9,368 nucleotides of DNA from Thermoplasmata archaeon. GTDB taxonomy: Archaea > Thermoplasmatota > Thermoplasmata > GCA-020350865. Under the pieces are notes generated by a model, which was given only the letters and a program-made list of their open reading frames with translations, had not been told where the DNA came from and ran no database searches. Location of the stretch: the NCBI GenBank assembly GCA_020351895.1, contig CP070672.1, positions 718,289-727,656 of the forward strand. Reading direction: 5' to 3'. Within the stretch, counting starts at the first letter, position 1, and each line of letters begins with the position of its first letter. The position numbers and the translations under genes were made by a program. Below are positions 1 through 8,098 of the stretch, in pieces.

Positions 1-626
1 ATGGTATAGTTGATAATGGAACAAGTGTAGGAGGTGGCAAGAATCCATATATTATAGATGCTGATAGTAAAGATAACTATCCCCTATTATATCCGCTTAT
101 GTCTCTAAAAAACTACACTATACTAAAACAAGGCTGGAATCTTATCTCTATTCCATCAATACAAAATAACACATCCTTGAGTTCTGTTCTGCAACCTCTT
201 CAGGGAGAATATGACGCTGTACAATGGTATAACTCGACAGATCTGACCAAACCCTGGAAACAATACCATATATCTAAGCCATCCCAATTTAACGATTTAA
301 ATGAAGTAAACCACAAAATCGGTTTTTGGGTACATATTACGAACCCAGACGGGACAATATTTAGATACGAGGGTTTTAAACCGACAAAAAACCAGACCAT
401 TACACTCTATCCTGGATGGAATCTAGTAGGCTATCCATCTCTTGTTAATAAGAACAGAACTGGTGCTTTAAATAATCTAAACTTCAGTGAAGATGTCAAT
501 TCAATCTGGACATTCAATGCTGTAATGCAGAAGTGGGAAGAAATCGGTGAGTTGGATTATTTTGAAATTGGAAAGGGATATTGGATTCATGCTCTTCATG
601 AAATAATCTGGGATGTGCCTTTATAA
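1..626 (+). CDS. C-terminal part of a NosD-like beta-helix surface protein with two GWNL modules (5' truncated)
   Basis: The frame is open from base 3 back through the window edge, so this is the tail of a larger protein (207 residues visible). The ATG at 99 lies inside the conserved stretch and is probably not the start. Residues 14-31 (KNPYIIDADSKDNYPLLY) resemble the closing segment of NosD/parallel beta-helix repeat proteins. Two related modules follow, each opening with GWNL and closing with a G(F/Y)W(V/I)H block: roughly residues 43-112 (GWNLISIPS to GFWVHI) and 137-197 (GWNLVGYPS to GYWIHA). Such tails are familiar from large extracellular proteins of uncultured euryarchaea; binding of surface polymers or sugars is only a guess. 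Several Asn-X-Ser/Thr sites (NNTS, YNST, KNQT, KNRT) would suit a glycosylated exported protein. No membrane anchor is visible before the stop. The gene converges on the methyltransferase gene, 23 bases away. Confidence 0.8.
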   Translation, partial: GIVDNGTSVGGGKNPYIIDADSKDNYPLLYPLMSLKNYTILKQGWNLISIPSIQNNTSLSSVLQPLQGEYDAVQWYNSTDLTKPWKQYHISKPSQFNDLNEVNHKIGFWVHITNPDGTIFRYEGFKPTKNQTITLYPGWNLVGYPSLVNKNRTGALNNLNFSEDVNSIWTFNAVMQKWEEIGELDYFEIGKGYWIHALHEIIWDVPL

Positions 627-649
627 TTTAATGTAAAAGTTTGCTACCC

Positions 650-1402
650 TTATTCCGCTACAATATTTATAGAATCCGATAAATCCGCAATATCCCACAT
701 CACAACCTCTAATTCCATGGTAGCAAACAAATTCAAATTCATGGCATGTTTGTTTTTTAGATACTTTATTGCACATTCATGAATCTCGTGCGGTGTATCC
801 TGGGTATATGAATGCTTTCTCTCTTTGAGCAAGCTCAGCCTTTTTTTTATGGTATGAATGTCTTTAAAAGGTTTGATAGGAACAATAACTTTTGGAGGGG
901 CTCTATCTTTTAAACCTTGCTCACGAACACCTGACATCTTAAGATTATAGCCACAATTCGATAAGGCCTCCCTGTATTCTTCGATAACAAGAAAATCCGA
1001 TCTTTTACGGAGGACCGAAACCAAGTTTCCTATCCCCACCCTCTTCAATTCAATCATTGCATTTTTCCAATCAGAAATTAGATGTAGAACATGGACACAA
1101 ATTATGGAGTCGAAGGAAGAATCCTTGAAAGGCAGGCGGCAGGCATCACTCAATACGAGGCTGTCAATCCCTTTTAATCGTGCTTTTTCCAGCATCTTTT
1201 CCGAGATGTCCACCCCTACAACCTCTATTCCCCTATCTTTAAGGGGTTCGGTGAACCTGCCGGTGCCGCAACCAATATCAAGGACCGTATTAGAGTCCTT
1301 AAGATATTTGGCCATGACATCTACTACCTCATTCATGGTTTCTTTTGGCAAACCTCTTGTCTCATCATAGATTTCCACAATCATATCAAAGAATGAGCTC
1401 AT
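650..1402 (-). CDS. Class I SAM-dependent methyltransferase
   Basis: This 250-residue protein carries a Rossmann-type methyltransferase domain in its N-terminal half. Motif I is VLDIGCGTG (residues 40-48), which binds the SAM methionine moiety. The acidic residue after strand 2 is D65 in GVDIS, expected to hold the ribose hydroxyls. D86 in SDACRLPF is the usual adenine-contact position, and FDSIICVHVLHLISDW (97-112) is the motif IV region of the Methyltransf_11/25 families. Residues 170-250 are basic then mixed and match nothing I recognise, so the substrate is unknown. The ATG at 1402 fits a TATA box centred 28 bases upstream, which suggests a leaderless transcript. The gene is single and divergent from tRNA-Pro. 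It could modify a small molecule, lipid or RNA; nothing here decides. Confidence 0.85.
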   Translation of the reverse strand: MSSFFDMIVEIYDETRGLPKETMNEVVDVMAKYLKDSNTVLDIGCGTGRFTEPLKDRGIEVVGVDISEKMLEKARLKGIDSLVLSDACRLPFKDSSFDSIICVHVLHLISDWKNAMIELKRVGIGNLVSVLRKRSDFLVIEEYREALSNCGYNLKMSGVREQGLKDRAPPKVIVPIKPFKDIHTIKKRLSLLKERKHSYTQDTPHEIHECAIKYLKNKHAMNLNLFATMELEVVMWDIADLSDSINIVAE

Positions 1403-1426
1403 CTGATCCTCATTACCCTGTAATTC

Positions 1427-1434
1427 CTTATATC
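1427..1434 (-). promoter_or_regulatory. TATA box of the methyltransferase gene
   Basis: On the minus strand the sequence reads AAAAGGATATAAGG, with a purine-rich BRE-like part before ATATAAGG. Its centre is about 28 bases before the ATG at 1402, so transcription would start at or beside the start codon. Confidence 0.5.
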
Positions 1435-1471
1435 CTTTTGCTTATCATCTAAAGAAAAAATCACGGTAAAG

Positions 1472-1479
1472 TATTTAAT
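1472..1479 (+). promoter_or_regulatory. TATA box of tRNA-Pro (and perhaps the downstream RNAs)
   Basis: GGTAAAGTATTTAATG gives a BRE-like AAA plus TATTTAAT. The centre lies 43.5 bases before mature tRNA-Pro, predicting a start near 1502 and a leader of about 17 nt. The tRNA-Gly gene in this window has almost the same geometry (42.5 bases). Confidence 0.55.
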
Positions 1480-1518
1480 GAAACATTCTATATTGACGCC
1501 CACTTCATGTTACCTCAT

Positions 1519-1593
1519 GGGGCCGTGGGGTAGCTTGGTCAATCCTTCGGGCTTTGGGAGCCTGGTACTCCAGTTCAAATCTGGGCGGCCCCA
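1519..1593 (+). tRNA. tRNA-Pro (anticodon TGG)
   Basis: The 75-nt cloverleaf is complete. The acceptor stem is GGGGCCG (1519-1525) with CGGCCCC (1586-1592), perfectly paired, and the discriminator is A1593. The D loop carries GG (1537-1538). The anticodon stem CGGGC/GCCTG (1548-1552/1560-1564, one G-U pair) holds the loop TTTGGGA with TGG at 1555-1557 and G37. The T arm is TCCAG-TTCAAAT-CTGGG. No intron is present and CCA is not encoded. Its ends and flanks are repeated in the two structured RNAs that follow. Confidence 0.95.
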
Positions 1594-1599
1594 CTTCAA

Positions 1600-1605
1600 T
1601 TTTTT
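1600..1605 (+). terminator. T-run between tRNA-Pro and the first structured RNA
   Basis: TTTTTT begins 7 bases after the tRNA 3' end. It could end some tRNA-Pro transcripts as an archaeal oligo-T terminator, or be read through. The matching spacer after the first 115-nt RNA has the run broken by a C (TTTCTT), so termination there should be weaker. Confidence 0.35.
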
Positions 1606-1619
1606 ATGTTAGAAATCTT

Positions 1620-1734
1620 GGGGCCGCCGTGGACCAATTCTAATTTATTTATGATTGAATAAATTGGTCTACCACGCCCCTCGGTTATAATTGTAATACA
1701 ATTATGTCTTAAACCTCAGGGCTGGGCGGCCCCA
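1620..1734 (+). ncRNA. Structured RNA of unknown class, copy 1 (115 nt, three-way junction)
   Basis: P1 is a perfect 9-bp helix, GGGGCCGCC (1620-1628) with GGCGGCCCC (1725-1733), followed by an unpaired A as in a tRNA acceptor end. P2 pairs GTGG (1629-1632) with CCAC (1672-1675) and ACCAATT (1633-1639) with AATTGGT (1662-1668), with a CTA bulge. P3 pairs GCCC (1676-1679) with GGGC (1719-1722) and GGTT (1683-1686) with AACC (1712-1715). It is capped by ATAATTG/CAATTAT (1687-1693/1699-1705), with GTCTTA looped out on the 3' side. TG joins P3 to P1. The last 13 bases, CTGGGCGGCCCCA, equal the tRNA-Pro 3' end 26 bases before this copy starts, but there is no D arm, anticodon arm or TTC loop, so it is not a tRNA. 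A second copy follows at 1761. The function is unknown and I cannot match it to a known family. Confidence 0.7.
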
Positions 1735-1760
1735 TTTCAATTTCTTATGTTAGCAACCAT

Positions 1761-1875
1761 GGGGCTGCCGTGGCCCAATTTTGTTATAATTTAAATTTAC
1801 GACATTGGACCACTTCGTGTTTCGGTTATATTTGTAAATCAATTAAATCTTAAGCCGAAACACTGGGCGGCCCCA
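1761..1875 (+). ncRNA. Structured RNA of unknown class, copy 2 (115 nt, three-way junction)
   Basis: This copy has the same length and architecture as copy 1. P1 is GGGGCTGCC (1761-1769) with GGCGGCCCC (1866-1874) and contains one G-U pair. P2 pairs GTGG (1770-1773) with CCAC (1810-1813) and CCAAT (1775-1779) with ATTGG (1804-1808). P3 is an unbroken 11-bp helix, GTGTTTCGGTT (1817-1827) with AGCCGAAACAC (1853-1863). Three of the four P3 basal pairs differ from copy 1 yet stay paired. The TCTTA bulge (1848-1852), the GTAA-start apical loop and the TG linker are conserved. The two G-U pairs (T1766-G1869, T1826-G1854) would be A-C mismatches on the other strand, so the RNA is read from the plus strand. 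Confidence 0.7.
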
Positions 1876-1901
1876 CTTTAGAAGAGGATCTACTATGCCC
1901 A

Positions 1902-1907
1902 TTTTTT
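1902..1907 (+). terminator. Oligo-T run after the tandem RNA array
   Basis: TTTTTT lies 26 bases beyond the end of the second 115-nt RNA and is the first uninterrupted T6 after the array. It is a plausible stop for a tRNA-Pro plus RNA precursor transcript. Confidence 0.35.
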
Positions 1908-1933
1908 AGGAAGCCATATTTTTATCAGATTTG

Positions 1934-1943
1934 ATATTTTTAA
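1934..1943 (+). promoter_or_regulatory. Possible TATA box for the 1981-2059 stem-loop
   Basis: ATATTTTTAA is centred 42.5 bases before 1981, matching the TATA-to-RNA spacing of the two tRNA genes here. The region is AT-rich, so a chance match is quite possible. A minus-strand alternative, TTTAATTTTAA, lies near 2084. Confidence 0.25.
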
Positions 1944-1980
1944 CCAAAATGCTATGATGTAACATACCGATTTTTTCCTC

Positions 1981-2059
1981 CCCCCCTACGCACCTCCAAC
2001 GCCTTAATACCGAGGTATGCCTTTTCGTGAAAACACGATTCTCAGTGGCCGTAGGGGGG
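1981..2059 (+). ncRNA. 79-nt stem-loop RNA candidate closed by a perfect 10-bp helix
   Basis: CCCCCCTACG (1981-1990) pairs perfectly with CGTAGGGGGG (2050-2059). Inside are smaller hairpins: ACCTC with GAGGT (or TACC with GGTA), and CGTG-AAAA-CACG held in a GCC/GGC clamp. It lies 86 bases beyond the gyrA stop. The strand is uncertain. Plus is slightly favoured by an upstream TATA-like element at tRNA-like spacing and a TTTTT run shortly after the stem, but a minus-strand TATA-like sequence is equally well placed. It might instead be a 3' structure of the gyrA transcript. I do not recognise the family. Confidence 0.4.
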
Positions 2060-2145
2060 CCATGATCTTTTTAGATTCTTAAAATTAAACTCCCTTTACC
2101 GAATTATAAGAATATAAGAGCGGACAGTATCGAGACTTCTTCTCC

Positions 2146-4599
2146 TTACTCCTGAATCAGCCTTGCCAAACCCACTACCTTATCCCCTTCCTTAAGCCTC
2201 ATCACCCGAACACCCTGTGTTGCCCTTCCCTGCTCCCTGATGCCCCGAACAGGTATCCTGATTACCATACCGTTTTGACTGGTGACTATGAGCTCATCAT
2301 CCCCAGAGACCTCTTTTACACATACCACCTTGCCGTTTCTTTCAGAGGTCTTGATGTTGATCACACCATGGGCCCCTCTTTTCGTCTTTCTGTAGGCAGA
2401 AACCTGGGAGCGTTTGCCGTATCCGTTCTCTGTTATTGAAAGTATAACGGAATCCTCTTCCACCACACTCATGCCCACAACCTCATCATCCCCTCTCAGC
2501 CTGATGCCGATTACACCACCTGCAACCCTCCCCATGGACCTAACATCACTTTCTGCGAACCTCACAGCCTGTCCGTTCTTAGTTGCTATTATTATCTCCT
2601 TTCTTCCGTTTGTTAGCTTGGTTTCCACAAGCTCATCACTTTCAAGGAGATTTATGGCTCTTATACCAGTGACCCTTGGATGGCTGTATGCTGAAAGCAC
2701 TGTCTTTTTAATCTTCCCCTTTTTGGTCACGAAAGTCAAAAACTGCGACGACGTGAACTCGTCAATTGGGATTGCCGCGTTGATAGCCTCCCCCTTCTCC
2801 AACCTTGGCAACAGGTTTATTATGGCCTTACCCTTGGCATACACCCCTCCAGGGGGTATCTTGTAGGTCTTCAGCCAGTAGACCTTACCCCTGTTACTGA
2901 AGAACAGGATGTAATTGTGGGTGGAAGTGACGAATAGGTCCACTACATAATCTTCTTCTTTTGTCTCCATACCCTTCCGACCAATACCACCTCTCTTCTG
3001 CGTGCTGTAGGTGTCCAAGGGTAGCCTTTTGATGTAGCCGGTATTGGTTATGGTCACCACCATCTCCTCATCAGGAATCAGCTCCTCGATATCGAAATCA
3101 TCTGCGGCATCATAATCGATATCTGTACGTCTGTCATCACCGTATTTTTTCTTAAGCTCGTTAAGCTCCTCTTTTATGATGTCTGCTATTTCAGATTCAC
3201 TTGCCAGGATCTCCTTAAGGCGGGCAATCAGCTTCTTAAGCTCCTCGTTTTCGTCCTTTATGTTCTGCCTCTCAAGGCCGGTTAGCTTTTGAAGTCTCAT
3301 CTCTAAAATGGCCTTGGTCTGCTCAGGAGTAATCAGGAACTTCGAAGTCAGGGATTCTTTGGCATCATCCAATGATTTCGATTTTCTTATGATCTTTATC
3401 ACTTCATCGATGTTGTCCAAGGCTACGATCAAACCCTCGAGGATGTGGGCCCTTCTCTCGGCGCGGTCCAGCTCGAACTCTGTCCTCCTTCTCACGACCT
3501 CCCTTCTATGGGTTATGTAGTGGTGGATCAATTCCGTAAGGCTCAGGATCTTGGGTTGGTTGTTCACTAAAGCCAGGTTGATTATGCCGAATGTTGTCTG
3601 CATCTGGGTATGTTTGTAGAGCTGTTTTAAAATGATGTCGGGAATGGCATCCCTTCTCAGCTCGATCACCATTCGCATTCCCTTTCTGTCAGATTCATCC
3701 CTCAAATCGGTTATACCCTCCACCTTCTTCTCCTTGACAAGGTTGGCTATGGATTCGATTAGGTTGGATTTGTTTACCTGATAGGGAATCTCTGTTACTA
3801 TGATTCGCTGCCTGTCCTTTTTACCCTCTTCGATCTTGGTCTTCGCCCTTACCCTAACCAGTCCTCTACCCAGAGTGTAGGCAGAAATCACGCCATTTAT
3901 CCCGCATATTATGCCCCCAGTGGGAAAATCGGGGGCTTTGATGACCTTCATCAGTTCGTTCACATCTGTATCTGGATTGTTTATCATGAGGATGATACCA
4001 TCTACAATTTCTTTCAGGTTGTGCGGCGGCATATTGGTTGCCATGCCCACTGCAATGCCTGATGAGCCGTTGATGAGAAGATTGGGCAGTTTGCTTGGGA
4101 GAACCACGGGTTCTTTAAGAGAATCGTCGTAGTTTGGAACGAAATCAACAGTCTTCTTATCGATATCAGCCAGCATCTCCTCTGCCATCTTGTTGAGCCT
4201 TGATTCTGTGTATCTCATGGCAGCAGGTGAATCACCATCAACGGATCCAAAATTTCCTTGTCCATCTATGAGCATGTACCTGAGAGAAAAATCCTGGGCC
4301 ATTCTCACCATTGCATCATAGACTGCCACATCCCCATGAGGATGGTACTTACCCAAAACATCTCCCACGACCCTTGCGGATTTCTTGTAGGCTTTCGTGG
4401 ATGTTATACCTGATTCCTGCATAGCATAGAGGATCCGGCGATGAACTGGTTTCAGGCCGTCTCTTGCATCTGGAAGAGCCCTGCCCACTATCACGCTCAT
4501 GGCGTAGTCTATGTAGGATGTTTTCATCTCATCCTCTATTGAGCGGTAAATCACCCTTTGTTCGCTCTCTTCCTGGGCCTCTTCTTCAGTATTTGCCAA
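2146..4599 (-). CDS. gyrA: DNA gyrase subunit A
   Basis: The 817-residue GyrA cuts and rejoins DNA in the A2B2 gyrase, which introduces negative supercoils using ATP. Residues 20-510 form the breakage-reunion core. The catalytic tyrosine is Y130 in AMRYTE, and the helix-turn-helix region reads KYHPHGD. A coiled-coil tower and gate cover about residues 365-490. Residues 515-817 are the beta-pinwheel wrapping domain with the GyrA box QKRGGIG (534-540), which marks a gyrase rather than Topo IV. It lacks the acidic C-terminal tail of E. coli GyrA (875 aa). V91 sits where E. coli has the quinolone-contact Ser83; D95 matches Asp87. The start is TTG at 4599. No ATG lies between it and M25, which falls inside the conserved [15 protein letters not shown] block. 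AGGAG (4612-4608) is 8 bases upstream of the TTG. It follows gyrB by 52 bases. Confidence 0.97.
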   Translation of the reverse strand: MANTEEEAQEESEQRVIYRSIEDEMKTSYIDYAMSVIVGRALPDARDGLKPVHRRILYAMQESGITSTKAYKKSARVVGDVLGKYHPHGDVAVYDAMVRMAQDFSLRYMLIDGQGNFGSVDGDSPAAMRYTESRLNKMAEEMLADIDKKTVDFVPNYDDSLKEPVVLPSKLPNLLINGSSGIAVGMATNMPPHNLKEIVDGIILMINNPDTDVNELMKVIKAPDFPTGGIICGINGVISAYTLGRGLVRVRAKTKIEEGKKDRQRIIVTEIPYQVNKSNLIESIANLVKEKKVEGITDLRDESDRKGMRMVIELRRDAIPDIILKQLYKHTQMQTTFGIINLALVNNQPKILSLTELIHHYITHRREVVRRRTEFELDRAERRAHILEGLIVALDNIDEVIKIIRKSKSLDDAKESLTSKFLITPEQTKAILEMRLQKLTGLERQNIKDENEELKKLIARLKEILASESEIADIIKEELNELKKKYGDDRRTDIDYDAADDFDIEELIPDEEMVVTITNTGYIKRLPLDTYSTQKRGGIGRKGMETKEEDYVVDLFVTSTHNYILFFSNRGKVYWLKTYKIPPGGVYAKGKAIINLLPRLEKGEAINAAIPIDEFTSSQFLTFVTKKGKIKKTVLSAYSHPRVTGIRAINLLESDELVETKLTNGRKEIIIATKNGQAVRFAESDVRSMGRVAGGVIGIRLRGDDEVVGMSVVEEDSVILSITENGYGKRSQVSAYRKTKRGAHGVINIKTSERNGKVVCVKEVSGDDELIVTSQNGMVIRIPVRGIREQGRATQGVRVMRLKEGDKVVGLARLIQE

Positions 4600-4607
4600 A
4601 TCTCCCT

Positions 4608-4612
4608 CTCCT
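4608..4612 (-). promoter_or_regulatory. Shine-Dalgarno site that decides the gyrA TTG start
   Basis: AGGAG on the minus strand stands 8 bases before TTG 4599. It supports initiation at that non-ATG codon in a gyrB-gyrA transcript. Confidence 0.55.
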
Positions 4613-4619
4613 ATCTCCC

Positions 4620-4627
4620 TTTTATAT
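4620..4627 (-). promoter_or_regulatory. TATA-like box in the gyrB-gyrA gap
   Basis: GGATATAAAAGGG contains ATATAAAA centred 24.5 bases before the gyrA TTG. It could drive an additional, near-leaderless gyrA transcript. It conflicts with the nearby Shine-Dalgarno site, which a leaderless message would lack, so one of the two may be fortuitous. Confidence 0.35.
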
Positions 4628-4651
4628 CCATCCTATCCCTGATCTAAGGGC

Positions 4652-6604
<1,953 letters not shown>

Positions 6605-6633
6605 TTAAGTGCTGAAGAAGGAATTCATATTAC

Positions 6634-6647
6634 GTATAGTACTGTAC
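6634..6647. promoter_or_regulatory. 14-bp near-palindrome next to the gyrB TATA box
   Basis: GTATAGTACTGTAC is a palindrome with a single mismatched pair. It lies between the gyrB TATA box and the predicted transcription start, where a bound dimer would block initiation. No regulator is encoded nearby, so this is an operator candidate only. Confidence 0.35.
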
Positions 6648-6656
6648 ATATATAAA
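6647..6656 (-). promoter_or_regulatory. TATA box of the gyrB-gyrA operon
   Basis: The minus strand reads ACCTTTATATATG, a strong archaeal TATA box. It predicts a start near 6626 and a leader of about 45 nt before ATG 6580 (about 73 nt before ATG 6553). The other protein-gene promoters in this window appear to be leaderless. Confidence 0.55.
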
Positions 6657-6695
6657 GGTTTTTTATCGACGGTCGGCTTAGGGTAATTAAGCTGT

Positions 6696-6733
6696 AAAAA
6701 ATTATGCAAATTAATGGCCTAAAATAGGAAAAA
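6696..6733 (-). terminator. Oligo-T terminator region after the KH gene
   Basis: Minus-strand T-runs at 6733-6729 (T5) and 6701-6696 (T6) follow the KH stop codon by 22-60 bases. No hairpin is needed for archaeal oligo-T termination. They would end the aIF1A-rio1-KH transcript just before the gyrB promoter. Confidence 0.4.
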
Positions 6734-6755
6734 GTCCCGATATTTTAATGTTCTA

Positions 6756-7295
6756 TCAGAATCCCATTTCTGAAAGCTCTATATCTTTTCTCTTCTTTTC
6801 AAGGAAGCCATAAACAGCTGAATGCTCACTTCCAGAAAGCAACATCTCAATGGCAGTCACAGCCACGCTAATTTCAATGTTTTCACCAATTACACCTATT
6901 GTGTTGCCATATATGGAGACGTTCACACCAGTAAGCTCCTCTATCAATCTCCGCGTCTTTCCTTTTGTTCCTATGACCCTGGCCCTTATTCGCCTCACAT
7001 GTTTTTGATTCTTCCCAACAAAATCTCTCATGTCCAAAAGCGTGAAGTAAACCTCGTCATTCAGCAACCTGAAGGCCTTTGTTGGGGAGAAACCGCGTCC
7101 TATGGCTTTGACCATATCTGCACATTTTAAGCTGAGAATGGGATCTTGCGATTTTGTATCATCAATTGTTACATCCCCGTTTTCTGAATCTATGTTTAAG
7201 GTGGTTCCAGTTTCGTCCTCGATTCTTTTTTTGATCTCTCCATCCTTTCCAACGAGAACACCCACCCTCTCCAAAGGTATTTTTATGAACCTCAT
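6756..7295 (-). CDS. Two-KH-domain RNA-binding protein, archaeal Pno1/Dim2 homologue
   Basis: This 179-residue protein has two KH domains, each with the GxxG RNA-gripping loop: GKDG at 16-19 in VGVLVGKDGEIKKRIEDETG, and GTKG at 109-112 in RVIGTKGKTRRLIEELTG. The order, length and the linker GRGFSPTKAFRLL (66-78) are those of archaeal relatives of eukaryotic Pno1/Dim2, which bind the 3' end region of small-subunit rRNA precursor during late 40S/30S maturation. The N-terminus MRFIKIPLERVGVLVG begins directly with KH1. Its ATG overlaps the rio1 stop in an ATGA, pointing to translational coupling. Neighbouring Rio1 works in the same pathway in eukaryotes. The archaeal role is by homology. Confidence 0.93.
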   Translation of the reverse strand: MRFIKIPLERVGVLVGKDGEIKKRIEDETGTTLNIDSENGDVTIDDTKSQDPILSLKCADMVKAIGRGFSPTKAFRLLNDEVYFTLLDMRDFVGKNQKHVRRIRARVIGTKGKTRRLIEELTGVNVSIYGNTIGVIGENIEISVAVTAIEMLLSGSEHSAVYGFLEKKRKDIELSEMGF

Positions 7296-8077
7296 TTATC
7301 GGCCCCCTTGATGTAGTCCATTACGTCTTTTCCCTCTGCCTTCACACCCAATTTTTTGAAGTACCGACATATGTTCTCCACATCTCTTTTAAGGAGTTCC
7401 TGGGCCATGGGATGCTCTAAAACCACAGATTGACCCACATCAATGAAAAAGCATTCACCGTTTTGTACCAAAACGTTGTATTCGCTTAGATCGCCATGTA
7501 TGAGCTTTGCCTTCAAATAAAGGTCCCTTGTCATCTTTTTAATGGTCTTAAAGCTCTTTTTGGGGTTGGGCAATATGACATCTTTGAGCATGGGTGCAGG
7601 CTGGTTTTCGTTGCCCAAATAACGCATCACAAGGATATTCTTCAGCTGTTTTATGGGCTCTGGTGTGGCGATTTTAGCATGATGCATGCGCATTAGGTTC
7701 TTGTACTCCTTTTGTGCCCAAAGATATACGATTCCCCTATGGTCCTTGGGTATATTCCTGAACCTGGGGTCCCCTGTTATGTATTTTGTAAGACTCTTGT
7801 ATGTTGAGGTTGAAACGCGATATATCTTGACTGCAAGTAGTTTTCCATCCTCATCAGTTGCGCAGAATACATTGCCCTCCTTTCCCGTGGAGATCGGGTA
7901 ATCCAGGGTTGCAATCACTCCCATGGAGATGAGCTTGGTGATGGTTAAAAGGGTATTTTTATCGAAAACCTCATCGTATGTTTTTTTGTCCTCTGAGTCC
8001 TTTTCAATCTTCTCAAAGGCTTCGATTTTTCCTTTCAAAATTCGCTGCATCTCCTCCTCTTTCATAGCCATCCCCAT
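7292..8077 (-). CDS. rio1: RIO1-family serine kinase/ATPase
   Basis: The 261-residue protein has all the RIO kinase hallmarks. These are the short phosphate-binding loop STGKEGNVF (63-71), the lysine K84 in LAVKIYR, the catalytic loop HGDLSEYN (194-201; D196, N201), and the metal-binding D213 in FIDVGQS in place of DFG. The RIO1-specific flexible segment covers about 86-115. A helical N-terminus (residues 5-55) precedes the kinase core. In eukaryotes Rio1 acts as an ATPase in the last steps of small ribosomal subunit maturation; archaeal homologues are assumed to do likewise. Three ATGs occur within five codons (8077, 8071, 8065). No good Shine-Dalgarno precedes the first, and the third follows GGGGATGG, so the start may be four residues later. 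It lies 21 bases after aIF1A and overlaps the KH gene by 4. Confidence 0.95.
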   Translation of the reverse strand: MGMAMKEEEMQRILKGKIEAFEKIEKDSEDKKTYDEVFDKNTLLTITKLISMGVIATLDYPISTGKEGNVFCATDEDGKLLAVKIYRVSTSTYKSLTKYITGDPRFRNIPKDHRGIVYLWAQKEYKNLMRMHHAKIATPEPIKQLKNILVMRYLGNENQPAPMLKDVILPNPKKSFKTIKKMTRDLYLKAKLIHGDLSEYNVLVQNGECFFIDVGQSVVLEHPMAQELLKRDVENICRYFKKLGVKAEGKDVMDYIKGADK

Positions 8078-8098
8078 ATTTGAAACATAGGTTGATGA

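Noticed and set aside
99..626. ATG at 99 as the start of a complete small protein
   Set aside because: The same frame is open to the window edge, and the NosD-like closing segment lies upstream of this ATG, so it is an internal methionine of a truncated gene.
1620..1875. The two 115-nt units as intron-containing or degenerate tRNA-Pro genes
   Set aside because: They keep acceptor-like ends but have no D arm, anticodon arm or T loop, and the interior helices are conserved through compensatory changes, unlike decaying tRNAs.
1519..1885. CRISPR-like repeat array
   Set aside because: There are too few copies, the units are long and structured, and there are no cas genes or unique spacers.
1950..1960. 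Box C-like ATGATGT as part of a C/D guide RNA
   Set aside because: It lacks a perfect box C and there is no CTGA box D at a suitable distance.
1981..2059. TPP riboswitch on the minus strand (CTGAGA and GCGTAGGG are both present)
   Set aside because: The order of motifs and the P1/P2 pairing of the thi-box do not fit; there is no GGGG before CTGAGA, and no thiamine gene follows.
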